Assembly: GCF_042477335.2 (NCBI RefSeq)
Contig: NC_091255.1
Span: 35,132,501-35,196,500, forward strand
Direction of reading: 5' to 3'
Origin: Ovis canadensis
Lineage: Eukaryota; Chordata; Mammalia; Artiodactyla; Bovidae
DNA length: 64,000 nucleotides
The notes beneath the pieces are model-generated. The model did not search any database. It saw nothing but the letters and a program-made list of their open reading frames with translations, and had not been told where the DNA came from. The translations under genes were made by a program, and so were the position numbers. This document shows positions 21,101 through 32,753 of this stretch, one piece after another (the stretch's first letter is position 1; every line of letters begins with the position of its first letter).

Positions 21101-22175
21101 ACTTTTAGTAAATGCTAAGTGTCTATTACGTCTCAGGCACTGTGCAAGGGCATAGTTACAATCAGACTGGCAAGGTTTCCCCTTTTATGGAATTTGGTTT
21201 TTAGTGTGTATTGGAGGAGGAGGGGTAATAAACATAAATGAATGACATGATAAAATAACTGTGACACAAGCTCAAAGAAAATGCAAGAGTAGAGTGATGG
21301 GGGTGAGGTCCTTGTAAATTTCATGGAGGCGAGGACCAATCTTTTGTGTTTTTTCCCCTTTGCATCTCTAACACAAAACCGTGTGTGCATTCAATCAGTA
21401 TTTAGTAAGTGAATTATCAAAGTAGGCAGCTTGTAATCTAAACATTTTTATTATGAAAGTACTGTGTGTTCATGCAGGAAAAATGAGCAGGACAGCAAAA
21501 CAAAACATAATGCTACCGCTTGGAGATAACAATATGCTTTGGTAATTCTATGTAGGACAGCACAGGAACTTAGCGAGAGATTATTTTTCTGGCCAAGGGA
21601 GTGACGAAAGTTCTATTTCCCCTCAATCCATCAGGGACCTAGGCTGCCCTTTTATGGCATTAGGAGACACACAAGGTACCAGGGAAGGGGTTCTACCCTC
21701 ATCTGGGGTCAAGGAAGGCTACCCTTCTAAGGAAGTGACCTTTAAGCCGTAAAGAAATTTGTTGTGCAAGAAAATGGGAAAGTTCACACTGAGAAATGTC
21801 TTCATTTAGAGCTTCTGGCTCCAGGGTAGAGATGGGGGCAGGAAGTGGAGTGAAATTGCCTTTGAAGGTTCGCAGGGACCACATTAAAAGAGCATTTTTA
21901 TCTAGCTCTAACTGCCAGTTTTCAGGAACTAAAGAATACAGATGCACAGATTAAAAAAAATAAAATAAAACCTCCCAGAAGAAGTAATCAGCCCGATCCA
22001 GAATGAGGAACATTCTACAGGACAAATGATTTAGTTACTCATTTAGTTACTCATTGACTCAGCGTGAACGTAAAAAAAGGGAAGGAGGCTTGTTATAGGA
22101 AATAAAACAAAACACCCAAGCTTAAGAGACATAACAACCAAAAGCCACCTGTAGATATTCTTTATTTCTTTGTTT
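21101..22175. other. Intergenic, no gene seen
   Basis: Ordinary AT-moderate sequence. A 12-bp direct repeat ATTTAGTTACTC occurs twice at about 22029-22052. The start (21105-21170) resembles an old MIR (CTATTACGTCTCAGGCACTG). Confidence 0.4.
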
Positions 22176-22474
22176 TAAAATTTTAATTTATTTATCTATG
22201 GATGTGGTGGATCTTCATTGCAGAGCTCGGGCTTCTCATTGTGGTGGCTTCTCTTGCTGGGCTACAGGACACTAGAGTATGGGCTTCCGTAGTTGCAGTA
22301 CATGGGCTAAATAGTTGAGGTTCCCAGGCTCCAGAGCACAGGCTCAATAGTTGCGGTGTGAGGAGCAACAGATTTGTTATGTGGGGGTCTTCCATGGTAT
22401 GTGGGGTCTTCCTGGACCAGGGATCAAATCCATGCCTCCTGCATCGGCAGGCGGATTCTTTACTGCTGAGCCAC
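22176..22474 (-). mobile_element. CHR-type SINE, antisense, near full length
   Basis: TTTTAATTTATTTATC tail then antisense body, ending ACTGCTGAGCCACC. Confidence 0.83.
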
Positions 22475-22750
22475 CCTTATTTATTTCTTGACTGTAACAA
22501 ACCAACTGTAAAAGGCAGGTTGGAGACAACTGAAGAAACGTGAACATGAACTGGGTACTATGATAAGATACTAAAGAATAATCATTAATTTTATTGGGTA
22601 TGATAATGGCATGGTGGTTACACTTTTTTTAAAAGGCCTTATTTGTTGTAGATGCATGTGAGACAACTGATGTCTGCGGGTGTGTTTTACAACACTCTGG
22701 GAAAAAGCTGGGTGTGTGTGATATTTTGATATAAACAATATATATTTGGG

Positions 22751-22925
22751 GGACCTCCTTGGTGGTCCAGTGGTAAAGGATCCACCTTCCAATGCAGGGG
22801 ACTCAAATTCTATCCCTGGTTGGGAAACTACAATCCCACAAGCCTCTGGACAACTAAACCCGCTTGCGTTAACTATTGAGCCTGAATTTCCCAACAAAGA
22901 CCCATCACAGCCAAAAAGAAAGAAA
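22751..22925 (+). mobile_element. CHR-type SINE, sense
   Basis: GGACCTCCTTGGTGGTCCAG to CAGCCAAAAAGAAAGAAA. Confidence 0.83.
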
Positions 22926-23369
22926 TACTTTTTGGCCTTTGTCCCATATTCCTAGCTCAAAATTGTATGAAACCCTTGAAATTTTCCTAAGTGATTGAGA
23001 GGAATGTCTTCTGTTATTCATTATAAACCCCTTTCGACTATACCTGAGTTTATGCTAATGAGGTGACTCAATGGTTCCCTGGTTATTCCTCAGGAATAAC
23101 CTCCTGTGTGTCTGGATGGCATAGAGCCATCTGTGATTGTTTAACAGGGACTTGTGGGTCCTATATCGACCCAAACATACTCTTCTGCACTGCTGCATTT
23201 ACAGCCAATGATGTTGCCCCTAAATTAGTCACTCTCACAATCCATTTTAGTAAAGGTCCTTCAGGAAGCTGATGATACCAGTCTGAAAAATGAAGCAGCT
23301 AACTCCTTCACAACTATATTCCTGCTTTCAGGAGTTTCTTGGTTTTTGCCCTCCTTACCCATGCTAACT
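22926..23369. other. Intergenic, no feature recognised
   Basis: No repeat or gene signal that I can support. Confidence 0.4.
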
Positions 23370-23575
23370 TCCCAGGTGGCTCAGTGGCAAAGAATCTGCT
23401 TGCCAATGCAAGAGATTTGGGGTTTGATCCCTAGGTTGGGAAGATCTCCTGGAGGAGGAAGTGGCAACCCACTCCCAATATTCTTGCCTGGAAAACCCCA
23501 TGGACAGAGGAACCTGACAGAAAACTACAGTCCATGTGGTTGCAAAGAGTCAGCATGCATGAGCATGCACGCTAA
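23370..23575 (+). mobile_element. Bov-tA SINE, sense
   Basis: CTTCCCAGGTGGCTCAGTGG to GGTTGCAAAGAGTCAGCATG. Confidence 0.9.
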
Positions 23576-23813
23576 TTACCTTCTTGGTGACCAGGAGACT
23601 TAGAGGTACTTTCTGTTGTCCCAGCCTAATTTTTTACTTAGTGAATAACTTTGAGGCTAGCGGCCAAAATTCAGGCCGACCCAAATCTGAACTTAGTCTA
23701 GCATCAAAATCCAAACCAGAACTCATGTTTAAGTTTCATTATAGCTATTGCAAATAATCACCAAGGGATGCGTACTTCACATTTTTTTTTTCTTATTGGT
23801 TTGCACTTCTTTA

Positions 23814-24027
23814 TGCTCTTCCCTGGTGGCTCAAACGGTAAAGAATCCACCTGCAATGCAGGAGACCCGGCTTCGATCCCTGGGTCGGGAAGATACCCTG
23901 GAGAAGGAAATGGCAACCGACTATAATGTTCTTGCCTGGAGAATTCCATGGACAGAAGAGCCTGGCAATCCCAATTCATGGGGTCGCAAAGAGCTGGACA
24001 GACTATGTGACTAACACACACACATGC
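23814..24027 (+). mobile_element. Bov-tA SINE, sense
   Basis: TATGCTCTTCCCTGGTGGCT to GTGACTAACACACACAC. Confidence 0.9.
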
Positions 24028-24556
24028 CTCTAGTGAAACAACTTCCTGGGGTTGACTCCAACTCTAAATTCTATTTCCATTCGTAACTTTTGTTCACAGA
24101 ACTCAGAATTAGTAATAATACTAATTATTACTGATTTACTATAAAGGATACAACTCACATAATTGGTTGCTCTGGTATCTAACCTCCATCCTGAAGCTAA
24201 ACACTCATCCAGAGTCACCTTATTAGAATAAACTCAGGTATGGTTGTAAAGGGCTTATTACGAATAACAAAAGAGGCTCCTCTCAGCTCTATCACTCAGG
24301 TCATAGAAGCTCTCCTGCCAAGAACGGAGGATGCAGACCAAATATATATTTCTTATATTATCACGTCATCACAAGGAATAATAATAAAACTGAAAAATGC
24401 TGGTGATTATCCAAGCTGGGTGATGGGTACATAGAGATTCATTCTGCCAAGTCTTCCAGGGTTTTTGTGGATTTGGAAACTTAGATAATAAAATATTTAG
24501 AAAAAAAGAGGATAATGGAAAGAGAGGTACTTTATAAGCCATACTAAAGAGTCTGA
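24028..24556. other. Intergenic, no gene seen
   Basis: AT-rich, no supported feature. Confidence 0.4.
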
Positions 24557-25720
24557 TCTTCTAAACATTTTATTTTGAAATAATTTTAGATTTATAGGTA
24601 GATTGCAAAGACACTCAGTAGTTCACTCGCTCAGTCGTATCCGACTCTTTACAACCCCATGGACTGCAGCACGCCAGGCTTCCCTGTCCATCACCAACTC
24701 CCTACTTTGAGCCTACTCAAACTCATGTCCATTGTGTTAGTGATGCCATCCAATCATCTCATCCTCTATCATCCCCTTCTCCTTCCACCTTCAATCTTTC
24801 CCAGTGTCAGGGTCTTTTCCAATGAGTAGGTTTTTTGCATCAGGTGGTCAAACTATTGGAGTTTCAGCTTCAGCAAAGTCCTTCCAATGAATTATTTAGG
24901 ACGGGTTTCCTTTAGGATTGACTGGTTGGATCTCCTTGCAGTCTAAGCAACTCTTAACAGTCTTCTCCAACACCACAGTTCAAAAGCATCAATTCTTCAG
25001 TGTTCAGCTTTCTTTATAGTCCAACTATCATATCCATAACATGACCATGGGAAAAACCATAGCTTTGACTAGATGGACCTTTGTTGGTAAAGTAGTGTCT
25101 CTGCTTTTTATATTCTGTCTAGGTTGGTCATAGCTTTTCTTCCAAGAAACAAGCGTCTTTTAATTTCATGGCTGCAGTCACCATCTGCAGTGATTTTGGC
25201 AAAGACACTAGAGTGTTCCCAAATACTGCTCATCCATCTTCCTTTAATGTTACTTCTTCTATGACCATGATACTTTTACCATAACTAAGAAGTTAACATT
25301 GATGCAATTCCACTAGCTAAATAGCAGACTATTCAAATTTCTTGTTTTCCCATTCTTCTTTTTTTCCATTCAAGATCCAATCCAGGATACTATATCCTAT
25401 TTAATTGTCATGTCTCTTTAGTCTCTTCCAATCTGTCGATCTCTCTTGGTCTTTCTTTGCTTTTTATGACTTATACTTTTGAAAATAGTGGTCACGTGTT
25501 TTATAGACTGTCCCAGGAATTTTTTTTTTTCCTGATGTGTTCTTGTGATTAGTCTAAAGTTATGGATTTGGGGAAAAATACTACAGAGGGGATGGGAGTG
25601 TGGCCTTGTCATTGCATCAGGTCAGGGAGCATGATGTCAGCATGACTTCTTATTTCTCATAAATATGAGTTGATTCAGGTGGTGTCTGCCAGGTTTCTCC
25701 ACTATTTTTTCCTTTTTTAT
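24557..25720. mobile_element. Old L1 (L1M-type) 3' region, split by a BovB
   Basis: The flanks read together as the familiar L1M 3' stretch: ATAATTTTAGATTTATAGGT on the left, then GATCCAATCCAGGATACTAT, TTGTCATGTCTCTTTAGTCT and GGTGTCTGCCAGGTTTCTCC on the right. The intervening BovB is at 24616-25198. Confidence 0.75.
24605..25209 (-). mobile_element. BovB LINE 3' end, antisense, with perfect 11-bp target-site duplication
   Basis: GCAAAGACACT is at 24605-24615 and 25199-25209. Between them lies antisense BovB, from the 3' CACTCGCTCAGTCG region to TGCAGTGATTTTG. The 5' end is truncated within the C-terminal region. Confidence 0.95.
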
Positions 25721-26196
25721 ACTTTGTGACAAGCATCTTTAGGCACAGCTTATGCTTATGGGGATTTTAAAATCAGAAGAAAGTCACTGAAGGGATTTAA
25801 GCAGAGAATAATGTTTTGAATGTCTGTTTTGGAAGGAATAGGCGATACGGGGGGCATTTGCAGTGGGACTGGACATAAACTGCTGGAGGCTGAGTGACCA
25901 GCAGTCTCATTCAGTTGGTTCTTACGGGACATGAAAGATGAGAGAAGGTGGAGTCAAGGATGGCCATGAGGTTTCTAAGCGGGACAGGTGGGTGGCCTGG
26001 GGCTTTCACTGACTCTAAACCAAGGCTGTGCAGCCCCTAGGAAGCTGTATGCCTCCCCTGCCCCCGCACCCCCTCCCTTCCCCCCTTCCACAGAGAAGTC
26101 ACTTTCCGTTTCTTGGTCTTATCTTGACTTGGATCCGGTCCCTGAATGTTCCTGGGGCCGGAAAGTGTCTTATCAACACTTCTTCTTATTAGGAGT
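25721..26196. other. Intergenic, possible old transposon remnant
   Basis: 25750-25975 (TCACTGAAGGGATTTAAGCA, then GGTGGAGTCAAGGATGGCCA) resembles a common ancient mammalian repeat whose family I cannot name. No gene signal. Confidence 0.4.
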
Positions 26197-26346
26197 TTGG
26201 GGCCGGGAAGATCCCCTGCAGGAGGAAGTGACAACCCACTCCAGTATCTTTGCCTGGAGAATTCCATGGACAGAGGAGCCTAGCGGGCTACAATCCATGG
26301 GGTAGCCAAGAGTCGGACAAGACTGAAGCGATTTAGCACGCACGCA
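26197..26346 (+). mobile_element. Bov-tA SINE fragment, sense
   Basis: GGCCGGGAAGATCCCCTGCA to the end AAGCGATTTAGCACGCACGC. The tRNA head is missing. Confidence 0.85.
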
Positions 26347-26510
26347 CGGGATTACCCAGGAAGGTTAGAATCCCAAGCAAAGAGAGAGGAGATAGCGGTC
26401 GAGGAACTGAAGAAAGCTGGAGGAAAATGTCGTCCTTAAATCCTTTTTCTCCTCTCTCCATTTAAGGACCCAACGATGAGCATTTGACTCAGTGGTTTCA
26501 AACAAGTTAT

Positions 26511-26516
26511 TTTATT
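26511..26516 (-). terminator. ZMYND15: Poly(A) signal of ZMYND15
   Basis: TTTATT on the forward strand is AATAAA on the minus strand, about 105 nt past the ZMYND15 stop codon. It gives a short 3' UTR. Confidence 0.8.
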
Positions 26517-26620
26517 TAGCTTTTCGTGTTCCGCCAACCGGCCCCGCCCTCGGCCTCCCCTGTTTCGCGTTCCTTTCTGAGGCGTGTAGGGGGAGACGGT
26601 AGACTGCTGTCTCTCGGCCC

Positions 26621-29600
26621 TCACCTGCGCCGGCGGGACCCCCGCCCAGGTTTCTTTTCTCCTCGGCGCCTACGGGCGGGGGCGGGAGGGGCTGTAGGAG
26701 TTGGGGCCGGAGTCACCGGCCCGGGCGCCGGGCGGGCCCCGCTTCCGTGCGAAGGCTTGTAGACCAAGTGGAAGATGAAAGCGTTGCAGTACCTGAGGGG
26801 GCGTGGCTCCATCAGGGGCGGGGCCAATAGGCTGGGCTATCCCAAGGGGCGGGGCTTATAAATTCTGCGTTCCCGGGGGGTGGGGCTAGGCTTAGGGCTC
26901 CGTGGGTGAGCCAGGGTGTAATCAGGGCTATGTTTTGGTGGGTAGACGACCAGGGGTTGGAGAGATTTTGTGAGCTGGTTCTATAGAGGGGTGTGTGGGC
27001 GTTGTCGAGACCCTCCAGTGGGGGTCGTGAGGAGTGCGGGCGGAGGAAGCAGAGGGTAGGGCTGGGCCAGAAGGGTCCCAGGACCATAGAGACGAGGGTT
27101 GAGGTGGGCTTTTCAGGATGAGCAGCCAGAGAGCACGAAGGCCTTACCAGGGCATGCAATTGTCTGCCGCTCTGAGGCGAAAGGGGGAGCGGAAAGGGTT
27201 GGGCTGTGGAGGGCTGGTCCCCCCTCCTGTGGCCACCGCCATGGTCTGGTCGTCCATCACACAGCCATACTCGCTGCTCTCGGTGAAGAACGCCGGCACT
27301 CGGAGGGACTGGGGTGGGAGCGGGGCCTCAGACACTCACAGAAAAGCTCCCACCCCCATATACCTCCTGGGGACCCAGAGGACTGGGATGGGGAGACGCA
27401 TGAGGCAGACACAGGGGCCAGGAGGACCCGTGGGTGCACCCTCTGTCTGTGGAGTAGATGATGGGGAAGAAGACACTTTTAGAAAATGGGGGACCGGGAG
27501 GCAGGTTAGAGAAGGTCTCGTTTGCCCCATCCCCCACCTGTAACCGGGGCAGCGAGCTCAGCCAAGTGTCCTTTAGTCCAAAGCCAGAGTTAAATCCTGC
27601 GGAGGGAAGGAGAGCAGGGAGAAGCTAGCTTCCATGGCCTCCTCCCACCTTCTCCACCCTCCCACCCCCGGCTCTTACCGATGACCAAGTCAGGCTTGGG
27701 CCCCTGGAGCAGGTGGTAGGGCCTTGCAGACACCTTGATCTGCAGGTCTCTGCGGCCCCCCTTCTCCTTAGTCCCAGAGCTGAGCCGTGCTGATATGCCA
27801 GAACCAGGGCGGACAGATACTTCAGGGCCATCCTGGAGAGTCAGAAGTGGGAGAGAGGCCAGTGGAAGTGATGGTGCTGGAAGATGTGTCAGGTAAGACA
27901 GGGGAGAGAAGGCAGGGGTCAGAACGGCACTGCCCAACCAGGATGATAACAGAGAGACCAGGTCTGGAGATTAGGGTGGGGGACAGGGGGAGGGGGTACT
28001 CAACCCTCACCCTCTGCAGAGTAAAGTGCTGCTGGTCACTTTCAGGGGGCAGGCCATCACCCACAAACTGCAGCTCCAGGGCCACGTGGGGGAGCAAGAC
28101 CAAGAGTTCCTGAAGGGCAGAGAGGACGAATCTGGATCCCACCCTGTGTTCACCTCCATACCCAGATGCCCACCCTTCAGGCCTGGAGGGACTTACCCAA
28201 AACACCATGACAAGGTCAAACTCCTTCCCGGCCTCCACCACGTGGATTTTCAGTGACTGTTTGTTCTGGATATTGAGCTCAGGGACTGGGTGATAAGCTA
28301 GCCACTTAAGAATGTGGTCTCCTCCTCCCCTCCCTCCTGTCCCCTACCAGCCCCCTGGCCCCTCTGCTCCACGCAGTCCTCCCCCCTGCCTCAGCTCTCC
28401 TTACAGGACTGGGGCACCAGGTGGGTGATGACGTAGTACACAGTCAGTGGGTAGGTGAGGAGCACGGCCATGGGGGAGTCCAAGCTGAGGCCCCGCCAAA
28501 TGTAGTAATCCTGCCACGAGCCTGGGGAGAGTGGGCTACTGGGGACCTGACCTCAGGTCCCCTCCAGTCTAACAGCCTCCTTTCTCAGCCACCCAAGACC
28601 TCTGGCCCTGCAGATCATATCCCCACCCCTAGCTCCCTCAGGGCCCCTCTGGCTCACCAAAGAGGCCCCTGGGTGAATCTGGGGGCACTGGAGGCATCAG
28701 AGCAGGCCCATCCCCCTGGAGAGGCTGGTAAGGATCTCCTGTGAGGATGAAAGATGATGAGCCTGGTGTCAGAGAGATCCCCACCTGGCTGCTTCCTTCT
28801 TCCAAAGGAGCTGTGTTCCCTGAGAGGACCTGGAGCTGCAGCAGGGGGCTGGGAAACTGCCTAGGGATGGGGCTTCTGGAGAGGGTGGGCAGGGGTGACT
28901 TTTCCGAGGGCTGGGGAGGGGCAGGCAGTGCCCTGGTGCTGGGGGTGGGAGTGTCTGCTGTGTATGTGGAGGGGTTTTCTAGGATCTGGACAACTTTTTG
29001 ATCTCCCCTCCTGCTCTCTAGTTTGAGCGACTCATGCCTGGAGAGAGGCCCCACGCACCATGGAGAAGAAGGCTGAGGGAGGGTGTGCTGCCCCTTGGGT
29101 GCCTGGGGGCGCCAGGGCCTGGAATCAGCATGCTGAGCTGGGTCCAGTAGCCACGAGTGAGGCCGCGGGAGGCCAGGAAGGCCTCCTTGTTAAAGGTTTC
29201 ACTGGTCACCTCTGGAGAAGGATGAGGGGAGGGGTTGAGGGCCCAGTGGCCAGGATTCCAGACTTGGGCTCACCTCAGCCTCTCCCCAGGACCCTGGATC
29301 TGAGTCTGCTTCTAGTCAGGCAGAGAACTAACATTCCTGAGTGGCTACAGCATAGTCCACAGAAGCCATATAACAATTCCATGGGTTTTAACATTTGCTA
29401 ATCTGCCTGTTTTACCGGTGAGGAAAAACTCTAAAAAGTAAAGTGATTTGTTTCAGGTTGCCAGCTTGTGAAACTGGGAAGCAAGTATTTGTATCTCTAC
29501 TCCTGAATCCCCTAAGTTCTCTCAGGGACCTGGGAACTCAGTCCTCAGCTCCAGAGAGGCTATCTTCAGCCCCAGGGGTCTAGCTCCCAGCCCCACACAC

Positions 29601-31584
29601 CCAGTGCTCAGCTGTTACTCCAGGGATCAAGACTCTGAAATAACAGGCACTTAACCTTCAAGCCCAGGACCCTGTTCCAAGGACCTAGTTCTGCTTCCCC
29701 CATCCATCTTGACCTTATGGTACCTGCGGTGTAGGTAAAAGGCAGGGTTGCCAGTTCTCCAGCCCGCTCCATGAAGGCTGCAAGCCTTGGGCACCAAAAT
29801 CGGTGGCTTACGTCATCAGGGCATCGCTTCCAGTCCGCACGGAGACAAGCCTCTCCACAGTACAAGACAGCACCGCACTGAGGGCTGGGGTTATAGGAGG
29901 TGGTGGGGTATCCAGTGTTAGTGTATGTAGGTCCCCTGTCTGCTGTCCATCTGTTCTGCAGCTGCCCATATGTCACTCAGTCTATGTGTACTCTCTTTGC
30001 CTATAACGGCATGGTATTTTTCCATCTTCTTGTTTCTCTGGTCCTCATTCTGTCTGTCCACAGTGTCCCCCACTAGCCTGCTTCCTCTCTGTTTGCCAGA
30101 CTTTCCTCCCCCTCACTCTGTCTTTGCAGGTTGCTCACCAGGGTGTCAGTTTCACTTCAAAGCTGTGCCTGTGACAAACATGGCAGGTTCGAGCCCGAAG
30201 GGAGGCAAAGGTGAAGCCTGGCCGGGGACCCCATGTCCGCATCGGGGTCTTGGATAACTTCACTCCCAGCCTTGGGACCAGACTCTCCAGCTCCCTGAAT
30301 GAGGGTGGAGACAGCATCAGGTTGGGGGTGGAGCTCAGAAGCCCAGGCCCCCAGGCTTCTCCACCCTCTACCAGCTTTCTGTACCAATGCAGCTGGGCAT
30401 CTCCCACAGTAAGCTGTCGGGGCTTTCGGGGGTCTCCGGAGCCCATGGGGCAGACCATGCTGTGGCAGAGGAGAGCATAGGCTCGAGGAGCCAGGTTCTC
30501 AGCCCCTGAGCCCCTGCTGGTGCTCCCCTGTGCTCCTTCCATCAGCAGGTCAATGCCCAGGATGATGCCATGCTCATCCGTCACCAGTAGGAGACAGGAA
30601 AGGTGCAAGGGGGCAGCATCTGCAGAAGACAGGAAAAGTCGGGGGTAGAGGGGGAAGATTGTTAGGGGCAGGGTACCAAATCAGATACTCCTGGGGCCAG
30701 GAGAGGCGACTAGGTAGAGAGGGCAGGCCTTTTTGGAAGGGGACAGTGGCTCCACAGAACGAGCATTTGCTGCCAGGCAGAAATGTGGGGGTGTGCTGTG
30801 GGAACTTCACATTTTTCTTGAGGTGTTAACTCTCGACTTCTGGAATTGTTTTTTTCTTTTACTATTTAAATGCTGGTGAAACTTAAAAAAAAATGTGGAT
30901 CAATGAAAACACCTTTTCAGGCCAGCTTGGCCTGAGGCCCACCCATGTGTGACTCCTAACTGCGCTCTGAGGGGGCCAGCGGTGTCCCGGGTTCTTACCG
31001 CCTCTCCGCCCCATCCTCCTCTCAGGCCCCGGCCCGTCTTCTGCCCTGTCTTCTTTGCCATCCTCGCCACCTCCAGCCTCCTGCTGGGCATCCTCTGGCT
31101 CCCCTGGAGGGGTGGCTTCCCGGGGGGGCTCCCTGCTGCCAGGGGCCGGCTCCCCATCCTCGTCCGTTTCTACCTTTTTGGTGCCGGCACCCTCCTCCTT
31201 TCCATTCTCTTCTTCTTCCTCCTCCTCCTCCTCCTCCTCTCCTTGCTCCCCTTCCTCCAGGCTGACAAAGCTGACATAGGGACTTAGGTCTCGCAGGTGG
31301 AGTGGGGGCTCATCTCCCAGCAGCCGGGCAGCCCCCAGGCCTGGTCCAGGGCCTGGCTCTGCCCCTTGCCCCAGGCTGATGCCCACACTGCGGTTGGGCA
31401 AGACGTGGAGCACCCAAAGGGCCGGGTCCTGGGGCAACCTTCTGATCTGAGCCTCCAGCTGCCGCCAGCGACCCTCAAGGCTGGTCCCTACAGCCCCGCG
31501 CTCTGCCACGAACTTGTGGAACCAGCCAAAGAGGAGGGCAGCAAAATCAAGGAATTCATCCCGGTATCCAGACACAAACTCCAT
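26621..31584 (-). CDS. ZMYND15: ZMYND15, zinc finger MYND-type containing protein 15 (13 coding exons)
   Basis: Coding exons on the minus strand: 31584-30999, 30619-30385, 30294-30139, 29884-29724, 29211-29059, 28738-28658, 28521-28405, 28285-28197, 28109-28011, 27832-27679, 27596-27538, 27308-27148, 26792-26621. All borders are GT/AG and phases join to give 740 residues (human about 742). Residues 115-180 are acidic with a run of about eleven Glu. A MYND zinc finger follows with ligands C311, C314, C326, C329, C335, C339, H353 and C357. The C-terminus is proline-rich and ends in an Arg cluster. Family knowledge: a testis protein of haploid germ cells that represses transcription with histone deacetylases and is needed for spermiogenesis. 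The first Met follows an acceptor at about 31610, so the 5' UTR exon lies upstream. No break was seen. W274 at an exon join replaces the Arg I recall in human. Confidence 0.96.
31185..31255 (-). repeat. Glutamate-coding trinucleotide run in ZMYND15 exon 1
   Basis: Forward TCC/TTC triplets code for a Glu run on the minus strand, part of the acidic domain. The run is likely length-variable. Confidence 0.8.
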
Positions 31585-31999
31585 GTCTTCAGGGGCACAG
31601 GGCCTGAGCCAGACTGAGAAGAGGAAGGGATGTATGGTGAGGGAGAGGCACCGGGGACAGTGTGGGTTGGAGGGGTCCCTTAGGGTGGAATCTATGGATG
31701 GATGTTGGGAGCTAGAAAGGAGGTTTTAGGGCTGAGGATGCGAGTTCAGGATGAGAATGGGGGCCAGACTTGAAAGTGGGTGATTAGGGTTAAAAGTGAG
31801 TAGTCAGGAGGGAGATAATATTTGGGGCTCCAAATCTGAGGCTCAAACCCTCAAACGTAGGGGTTGAATTAAATCGAGGATCGAAGTGGGAGAGGGTTAA
31901 TCCTATGGGGAAGAGTTCTGGACTCTTCTGTGGGGTGTGGGAAGAGGGCATCAGAGGCAGGGCCTCCCTTCGCCTTGGACGGGGTTAGGGTTGGCGGTG

Positions 32000-32753
32000 A
32001 ACCCCAGTACACCTAGCCCCGCCCCGGCCGCTCCACTACTCCGGTACCTGCAGCCGCCACCACTTTTCGAAGGTAAATACCTCGGGGTGCGGTGTGACGT
32101 CAGGCTGCCCGAGCCCGTGGCCGGCTGCTCGGGTGGCCACGCCCCAAAGTCTGGTGCGGCGCGGAGGCGCCCGGGTCAGTGTCTGCGCGGGCGGAGCGCG
32201 CGGACTGGGGCTGACAGTCGCTTCGCCCACGTGACTGAGCCCGGTCAAAACGTGAAAGCCTCTCTAAGGAGCAGGTCACAGAGACTGAGCTGCGGAGGGC
32301 AGGCGGGCGGTGCTGGCATCTCTGGGCCGGACGAATCGGCCCAGGGGGCAGGGCTGCCATCCAGCCGAGCCGTGCACCTCGGGCTTCCTTTCGCTTTCTC
32401 TCGCCTTCTTCCGTCATTCCTGGTTATCCCTCGACGAGGCTCTGGGCTGGGTGCGGGGGTGCTGGCGGAGAAACTCCACCTCCCGGAGTTTCCCCGCCGC
32501 CCGCAAGCCTGCGATCACGCGGTTGCGACGGTACTGACCCCACTGTCGATTTGAGACGGTGAGGACGCCGGGAGGGACGCGCCGCCCCCCTCGCGACCTG
32601 CCTCGGCCGGCCGGGCCCCAGCGCCGACGACCGCCGTGTCCCTCGGAATCACAGGCGAAGCGGGAGAAGGAAGCGAAAGCCATTGAGAAACCGGCTGGTC
32701 GTCAGGCTCCGGAGAACGTCGGGGAGTCAGACAGAACGCGGCGGGCCGAGACG
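32000..32753. promoter_or_regulatory. Bidirectional CpG-rich promoter of ZMYND15 and CXCL16
   Basis: GC- and CpG-rich stretch between the divergent genes. It holds a perfect CRE at 32095-32102, an E-box CACGTG at 32228-32233 and a likely noncoding first exon of ZMYND15 ending at 32048 (GCTGCAG|GTACCG on the minus strand). CXCL16 5' UTR occupies the right part. No TATA box was seen. Start sites are inferred, not seen. The two genes are also head to head in human. Confidence 0.75.
32095..32102. promoter_or_regulatory. Palindromic cAMP response element TGACGTCA
   Basis: Exact full CRE, 47 bp upstream of the predicted donor of the ZMYND15 noncoding exon. CREB and CREM proteins bind this site, and CREM drives many haploid germ-cell genes. 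The link to ZMYND15 is inference. Confidence 0.7.

Noticed and set aside
1..26400. Presence of TM4SF5 on the left, as in human order
   Set aside because: No TM4SF5-like exon was seen; the human gap is about 26 kb, so it should lie just outside.
27099..27543. Two overlapping forward frames of 120 and 141 codons
   Set aside because: They are shadows of ZMYND15 exon 12 and neighbouring introns.
30949..31287. Forward frame with a hydrophobic Leu/Phe stretch that looks like a membrane protein
   Set aside because: It is the antisense of the Glu-rich ZMYND15 exon; the Leu/Ser runs are the complement of GAG/GAA codons.
31937..32554. 205-codon forward frame in the CXCL16/ZMYND15 promoter
   Set aside because: CpG-rich DNA gives long chance frames. 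It has no domain and overlaps 5' UTR and promoter.
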